In this document: piece after piece, positions 60,545 to 64,000 of the stretch
Layout: each line of letters starts with the position of its first letter
How positions within the stretch are numbered: position 1 is the first letter of the stretch
Source of the DNA: Neptuniibacter sp. 1_MG-2023
GTDB taxonomy: Bacteria > Pseudomonadota > Gammaproteobacteria > Pseudomonadales > Balneatricaceae
Assembly: GCF_030547185.1 (NCBI RefSeq)
Contig: NZ_JAUOQR010000009.1
Span: 62,001-126,000, forward strand
Reading direction: 5' to 3'
DNA length: 64,000 nucleotides
Translations under genes and position numbers: made by a program
Notes under the pieces: generated by a model
Databases searched by the model: none
Told to the model about the DNA's origin: nothing
The model's input: the letters and a program-made list of their open reading frames with translations, nothing else

Positions 60545-61516
60545 ATGAATTTTAAAAAATCACTTACCGCATTAGCTGTTGGTAGCTTGCTGGCCTCTTC
60601 TGCACTTTATGCAGAAACGGCTTATGTCTCCAATGAAAAAGATGACACTATCTCAATCATTGATTTAGATACGATGACTGTCACTGACACAATCGATGTT
60701 GGTGAGCGTCCTCGCGGCATAATACTTTCTAAAGATAATTCTAAACTTTATATCTGCGCATCTGATTCAGACACTGTACAAGTGATGGACCTTGCCACCA
60801 ATCAGATTATAAAAGAGCTACCTTCAGGTGAAGATCCTGAACAGTTCGCCCTTCACCCAAACAATCGTCATCTATATATTTCAAATGAAGATGACGCCCT
60901 AGTTACTATCGTTGATACTGAAACAAGTGAAGTGCTTGCACAGATTGATGTAGGCGTTGAACCTGAAGGTATGGCTGTCAGCCCTGATGGAACAATGGCG
61001 GTTAATACAAGTGAAACAACCAATATGGTTCACTGGATTGATACAGAGAAACACGAATTAGTAGACAACACTTTGGTTGACCAGCGTCCACGCCATGTTG
61101 AATTCAGCAAAGACAGCAAATTGTTGTGGGCAAGTGCTGAAATTGGTGCAACGGTTTCTGTTATTGACACCGCTTCACGTAAAATAATTAAAAAAATCAC
61201 CTTTGAAATTAAAGGTGTTCATAAAGACAAAATACAGCCCGTTGGCGTTAAACTTTCAGACGATGGACGTTATGCTTTCGTAGCTTTAGGACCTGCTAAC
61301 CATGTTGCAGTTGTCAACGCTAAAACATATGAGGTTGAGGACTACATCTTAGTTGGCCGTCGAGTATGGCATATGGAATTCAACCAAGATCAAAGCCTAC
61401 TTCTAGCAACGAACGGTATCAGTGGCGACGTATCAATCATCGATATTAGCAAAATGAAAGCCATAAAAACCATCAAGGTGGGACGGTACCCCTGGGGTGT
61501 TGTAATTAAACCATAA
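60545..61516 (+). CDS. PQQ catabolism-associated beta-propeller protein
   Basis: 323 aa. Signal peptide to about 22 (SSALYA). Repeated YVTN-type blades: AYVSNEKDDTISIIDLDT, LYICASDSDTVQVMDLAT, LYISNEDDALVTIVDTET and others, each about 40 residues, seven in all. Belongs to the PQQ-associated beta-propeller family found next to exa/ped genes; role unknown. 14 bases after the binding-protein gene. Confidence 0.88.
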   Translation: MNFKKSLTALAVGSLLASSALYAETAYVSNEKDDTISIIDLDTMTVTDTIDVGERPRGIILSKDNSKLYICASDSDTVQVMDLATNQIIKELPSGEDPEQFALHPNNRHLYISNEDDALVTIVDTETSEVLAQIDVGVEPEGMAVSPDGTMAVNTSETTNMVHWIDTEKHELVDNTLVDQRPRHVEFSKDSKLLWASAEIGATVSVIDTASRKIIKKITFEIKGVHKDKIQPVGVKLSDDGRYAFVALGPANHVAVVNAKTYEVEDYILVGRRVWHMEFNQDQSLLLATNGISGDVSIIDISKMKAIKTIKVGRYPWGVVIKP

Positions 61517-61565
61517 TTTGTAAATGAGGCCTCCAATTGGAGGTCTCAACTTATTTAGGAACTGT

Positions 61566-62306
61566 ATGACAATTTCAGTAGAGTCGCTTAGCTTCAGTTA
61601 TGGCCCAAAACAAGCATTACAAGATGTTAATTTCCTACTTGAGAAAGGAGTATTTCATGCTCTGATCGGGCCGAACGGGGCCGGAAAATCCACTTTATTC
61701 GCCCTATTGACTCGTCTTTATGAGCTACAGGGGGGCAATATTTATATTGATGGACAAAGTATCAAAGAACAGCCCTCCAGCGCCATGAAGCGGATTGGTG
61801 TCGTCTTCCAGCAAAGCACCCTCGATTTAGATCTAACTGTAACTCAAAACCTTCTTTATCACGCCTCGCTACATGGAATCTCCTCCAAAGAAGCACAAAA
61901 ACAGATTGATAATGAACTTGATCGTATGGAGATGAAAACACGGGCTAACGAAAAAGTGAGGGGGCTCAACGGTGGACACCGTAGACGTGTTGAGATCGCA
62001 AGAGCCTTACTTCATAAACCCGATATTTTGCTATTAGACGAACCAACCGTTGGTCTAGACCCTCAAACGCGAAGAGGACTTAATCGGCATGTTCGTAAGT
62101 TATGTGATGATGAAAACATCACAGTTTTATGGGCCACACATTTAATGGAGGAGATAGATATTAATGATCCAATCATTCTCTTGCATAAAGGCAGTATTTT
62201 GTTGGATTCAATCGCGAGTACAATGATTGAAAAATCGGGCGAGCAAAACCTAACAGATGCCTTCCATAAATTAACAGACAGTGAGTCCTTTGGAGGTGCC
62301 CAATGA
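61566..62306 (+). CDS. ABC transporter ATPase of the PQQ alcohol dehydrogenase system
   Basis: 246 aa from ATG 61566 (AGGA 5 bases upstream; the open frame starts at 61524). Walker A IGPNGAGKST (about 34-43), FQQSTLDLDLTV Q-loop, Walker B LLLDEP (155-160), ATHLMEEI switch His. The signature reads LNGGHRRRVEIARAL (134-148) instead of LSGGQ, with Asn and His replacing Ser and Gln. Pairs with the permease that overlaps it by 4 bases. Confidence 0.93.
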   Translation: MTISVESLSFSYGPKQALQDVNFLLEKGVFHALIGPNGAGKSTLFALLTRLYELQGGNIYIDGQSIKEQPSSAMKRIGVVFQQSTLDLDLTVTQNLLYHASLHGISSKEAQKQIDNELDRMEMKTRANEKVRGLNGGHRRRVEIARALLHKPDILLLDEPTVGLDPQTRRGLNRHVRKLCDDENITVLWATHLMEEIDINDPIILLHKGSILLDSIASTMIEKSGEQNLTDAFHKLTDSESFGGAQ

Positions 62307-63088
62307 AAGTTTCTGCATCCTGGTACTGCTTCAAAGGAATATTAATACGTGAGTTTTTGCGTTTTGTTCAACAACGTTCCCGTTTTTTAAGCGCATTAAT
62401 TAGACCTCTACTTTGGCTTGTGGTATTTGCAGCGGGCTTTAGAGCGGCATTAGGTATCGCCATTATCGATCCCTATGAGACCTACATCACATATGAAACC
62501 TACATAGCACCGGGTTTATGCTGCATGATCTTATTGTTTAACGGTATGCAAAGCAGTCTATCGATGGTGTACGACAGAGAGATGGGGAGTATGCGAGTGT
62601 TACTGATGAGCCCTCTTCCTAGACCTTACTTATTGCTATGTAAAATGGTTTCAACCGCCCTTATATCTCTAACGCAGGTTTATGCTTTTCTCTTGATCGC
62701 ATTGCTTGTTGATGTAGAGCCTCCATTGCTAGGTTACCTAACAGTATTGCCTGCTCTTTTGCTGGTCGCCCTTTTACTGAGTTCATTAGGTCTATTTCTT
62801 TCAACTAGAATTAGACAACTCGAAAACTTTGCTGGCGTGATGAATTTTGTAATCTTTCCAATGTTTTTCCTATCTTCCGCACTTTATCCCTTATGGAAAA
62901 TGCAGGAAGCAAGCGAATGGTTATATTGGATCTGTGCGGTTAACCCCTTTACTCATGCAGTAGAACTGGTTAGATACGCGTTATATCTAAAACTGAATAC
63001 TGATGCGATGTTTATTACTGCAGGATGTACTCTGTTTTTTGCTGTACTTGCTGTCACTGGGTTTAATCCTCAGAAATCCGGTAAGTAA
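62303..63088 (+). CDS. ABC-2 type permease of the PQQ alcohol dehydrogenase system (PedC-like)
   Basis: 261 aa. About six transmembrane segments; GILIREFLRFVQQRSRFLSALIRPLLWLVVFAAGF and MVYDREMGSMRVLLMSPLPRPYLLLCKM are ABC-2 permease signatures. The FPMFFLSSALYPLW and VNPFTHAVELVRYALY segments are also characteristic. Exporter orientation is likely. The substrate is unknown; its linkage to PQQ enzymes suggests a role in their assembly or in product export (inference). Confidence 0.9.
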   Translation: MKVSASWYCFKGILIREFLRFVQQRSRFLSALIRPLLWLVVFAAGFRAALGIAIIDPYETYITYETYIAPGLCCMILLFNGMQSSLSMVYDREMGSMRVLLMSPLPRPYLLLCKMVSTALISLTQVYAFLLIALLVDVEPPLLGYLTVLPALLLVALLLSSLGLFLSTRIRQLENFAGVMNFVIFPMFFLSSALYPLWKMQEASEWLYWICAVNPFTHAVELVRYALYLKLNTDAMFITAGCTLFFAVLAVTGFNPQKSGK

Positions 63089-63092
63089 GCGT

Positions 63093-63128
63093 AAAATAAA
63101 GCCTGATTAAATATCAGGCTTTATTTTT
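63093..63128. terminator. Bidirectional terminator between the permease and MFS genes
   Basis: AAATAAAGCCTGAT pairs with ATCAGGCTTTATTT, with a T run on one side and an A run on the other. The MFS stop codon (63107-63109) lies inside the hairpin. Confidence 0.85.
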
Positions 63129-64000
63129 TTAAGTCGTCTTAAGCTAAGTAAGCCCAACAAAGGACCGGGTGCGAGTAACAACATAACCCACTCAATAGGA
63201 AAGCTATCCAATAACATGGCGGTTATTTGTGTCGCTATAATAGTGATGGTAAAACCTATTGCGTTAATCATAGTTAACGCACTGCCAACAACCTCGTTAG
63301 GTGCTGTTCGAGCGGATAAAGCTGAAAATTGAGGGGAATCAGCCACAACGGTTACCCCCCAAATAGTCCAAAATATTACTACCACAACAAATGACAGCTC
63401 GAAAATAAATGGCGAAAGCAAACAACAAACGCCTGAACAAAACAGCATAAACCTAGCAACATGCCAGCTTCCTAGTTTTAACGAAATATGCCCGCCTAAC
63501 ATGCACCCTAAACCACCGACACCAATCACATAGAAAGACCAAAATGGGATATTAAGATCAACCTCGTTCTGAGCTGCCCAGGCAATAAACCAATAAGGAG
63601 CTAAAGCTAACACAGCATAAAGCTCCCACATATGGCCAAAGTAGCCACCGGCGGCTGCTTGTAAAGGTTTGTCTTTCATCGCGACCCATAGATGTCTAAA
63701 CCTTAAAGCACCACCTTTATGTAAAGCGGGGCCGTCAGGAACAAACAACAATACCAATAAACCGCCAATAACAGAGCAAGCACTGGTTAAGTAGATAACC
63801 GACTGCCAGTCATTAAACTCAAAAGAGGCAAAGAGGTGACCTGAGGATGTACCTAAAGCTAAAGCACCAACAAGATAGCCCAAAGCTAGGCCTAAGCCTT
63901 CAGGGTACCAACCTGTCGCGATTTTCATACCAACAGGATAGACCCCAGCTAACATCATCCCGCCAAAAAAGCGCAATAATAAAACCTGATTAAGGCTATC
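63107..64000 (-). CDS. MFS transporter (5' part outside window)
   Basis: The frame is open to the right edge (297 codons seen). Repeated hydrophobic helices; MRFFGGMMLAGVYPVGMKIATGWYPEGLGLALGYLVGALALG and SALSARTAPNEVVGSALTMINAIGF are major-facilitator features. The upstream start, and so the first helices, lie beyond base 64000. Substrate unknown. Convergent with the PQQ-associated permease gene. Confidence 0.85.
   Translation of the reverse strand, partial: DSLNQVLLLRFFGGMMLAGVYPVGMKIATGWYPEGLGLALGYLVGALALGTSSGHLFASFEFNDWQSVIYLTSACSVIGGLLVLLFVPDGPALHKGGALRFRHLWVAMKDKPLQAAAGGYFGHMWELYAVLALAPYWFIAWAAQNEVDLNIPFWSFYVIGVGGLGCMLGGHISLKLGSWHVARFMLFCSGVCCLLSPFIFELSFVVVVIFWTIWGVTVVADSPQFSALSARTAPNEVVGSALTMINAIGFTITIIATQITAMLLDSFPIEWVMLLLAPGPLLGLLSLRRLKKIKPDI

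Noticed and set aside
1-64000. CRISPR array or intact insertion sequence
   Set aside because: No regularly spaced repeats, cas genes or transposase-like proteins were seen on either strand.

Overview
The window looks like chromosome of a marine gammaproteobacterium, most plausibly an Oceanospirillales relative such as the Neptunomonas/Neptuniibacter/Amphritea group (inference). The DNA is moderately AT-rich. The order uvrC-pgsA-tRNA-Gly-tRNA-Cys-tRNA-Leu is the enterobacterial/gammaproteobacterial arrangement (pgsA-glyW-cysT-leuZ in E. coli). A large PQQ-dependent alcohol-oxidation locus resembles the exa/ped loci of Pseudomonas.

Layout. 1-10.4 kb is housekeeping: a BI-1/YccA membrane protein (cut by the window edge), TruC, a double-thioredoxin exported protein, MtnN, a class V aminotransferase, a TlpA-like thioredoxin, a hydroxyisobutyrate-dehydrogenase-family reductase, a DUF1853 protein, UvrC, PgsA and three tRNAs. 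10.4-16 kb is accessory. A ParD-like/zeta-like toxin-antitoxin pair sits between tRNA-Leu and a decayed copy of the tRNA-Leu 3' end plus terminator. GAPDH, a KfrA-like DNA-binding protein with its own palindrome, orphan genes and a GacA-like response regulator with a loop insertion follow. 16-26 kb is a restriction island: an mrr remnant and a tightly overlapping hsdM-hsdS-DUF262/GmrSD-like-hsdR operon. 26-43 kb is mixed: LysR with a DUF2798 protein, an EAL-domain response regulator with its histidine kinase, a ParA-like ATPase beside a frameshifted small gene with a 23-bp palindrome, RhlE, RarD, a bacterial voltage-gated channel with an acid-rich selectivity filter, a GST, a YkgJ protein, a lipoate-ligase-like protein and a D-lactate/glycolate-type FAD dehydrogenase.

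43.6-63.1 kb is a PQQ alcohol/aldehyde oxidation locus. Two quinoprotein alcohol dehydrogenases face away from each other. One carries the Asp-X-Asp signature of lanthanide enzymes, the other the Asp-X-Ser of calcium enzymes. Between them lies an operon for cytochrome c550 (PedF type), a substrate-binding-like protein, a SoxYZ-like carrier and a metallo-beta-lactamase-fold hydrolase. An ExaC-type aldehyde dehydrogenase completes the oxidation to acid. Downstream are a periplasmic pentapeptide-repeat protein, a NarX/MoxY-type kinase with two paralogous NarL-type regulators, a cupredoxin-like protein without recognisable copper ligands, and the ped-type substrate-binding/beta-propeller/ABC ATPase/permease operon. 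An FRG-domain gene and a 2OG-Fe(II) oxygenase interrupt the locus. No pqq biosynthesis genes are in the window. An MFS transporter runs off the right edge.

Most novel-looking items: the four-gene restriction operon with a built-in DUF262 nuclease, the tRNA-bounded mini-island, the paired Ln/Ca dehydrogenases with their poorly understood relay proteins, the acid-rich ion channel filter, and the ligand-less cupredoxin.
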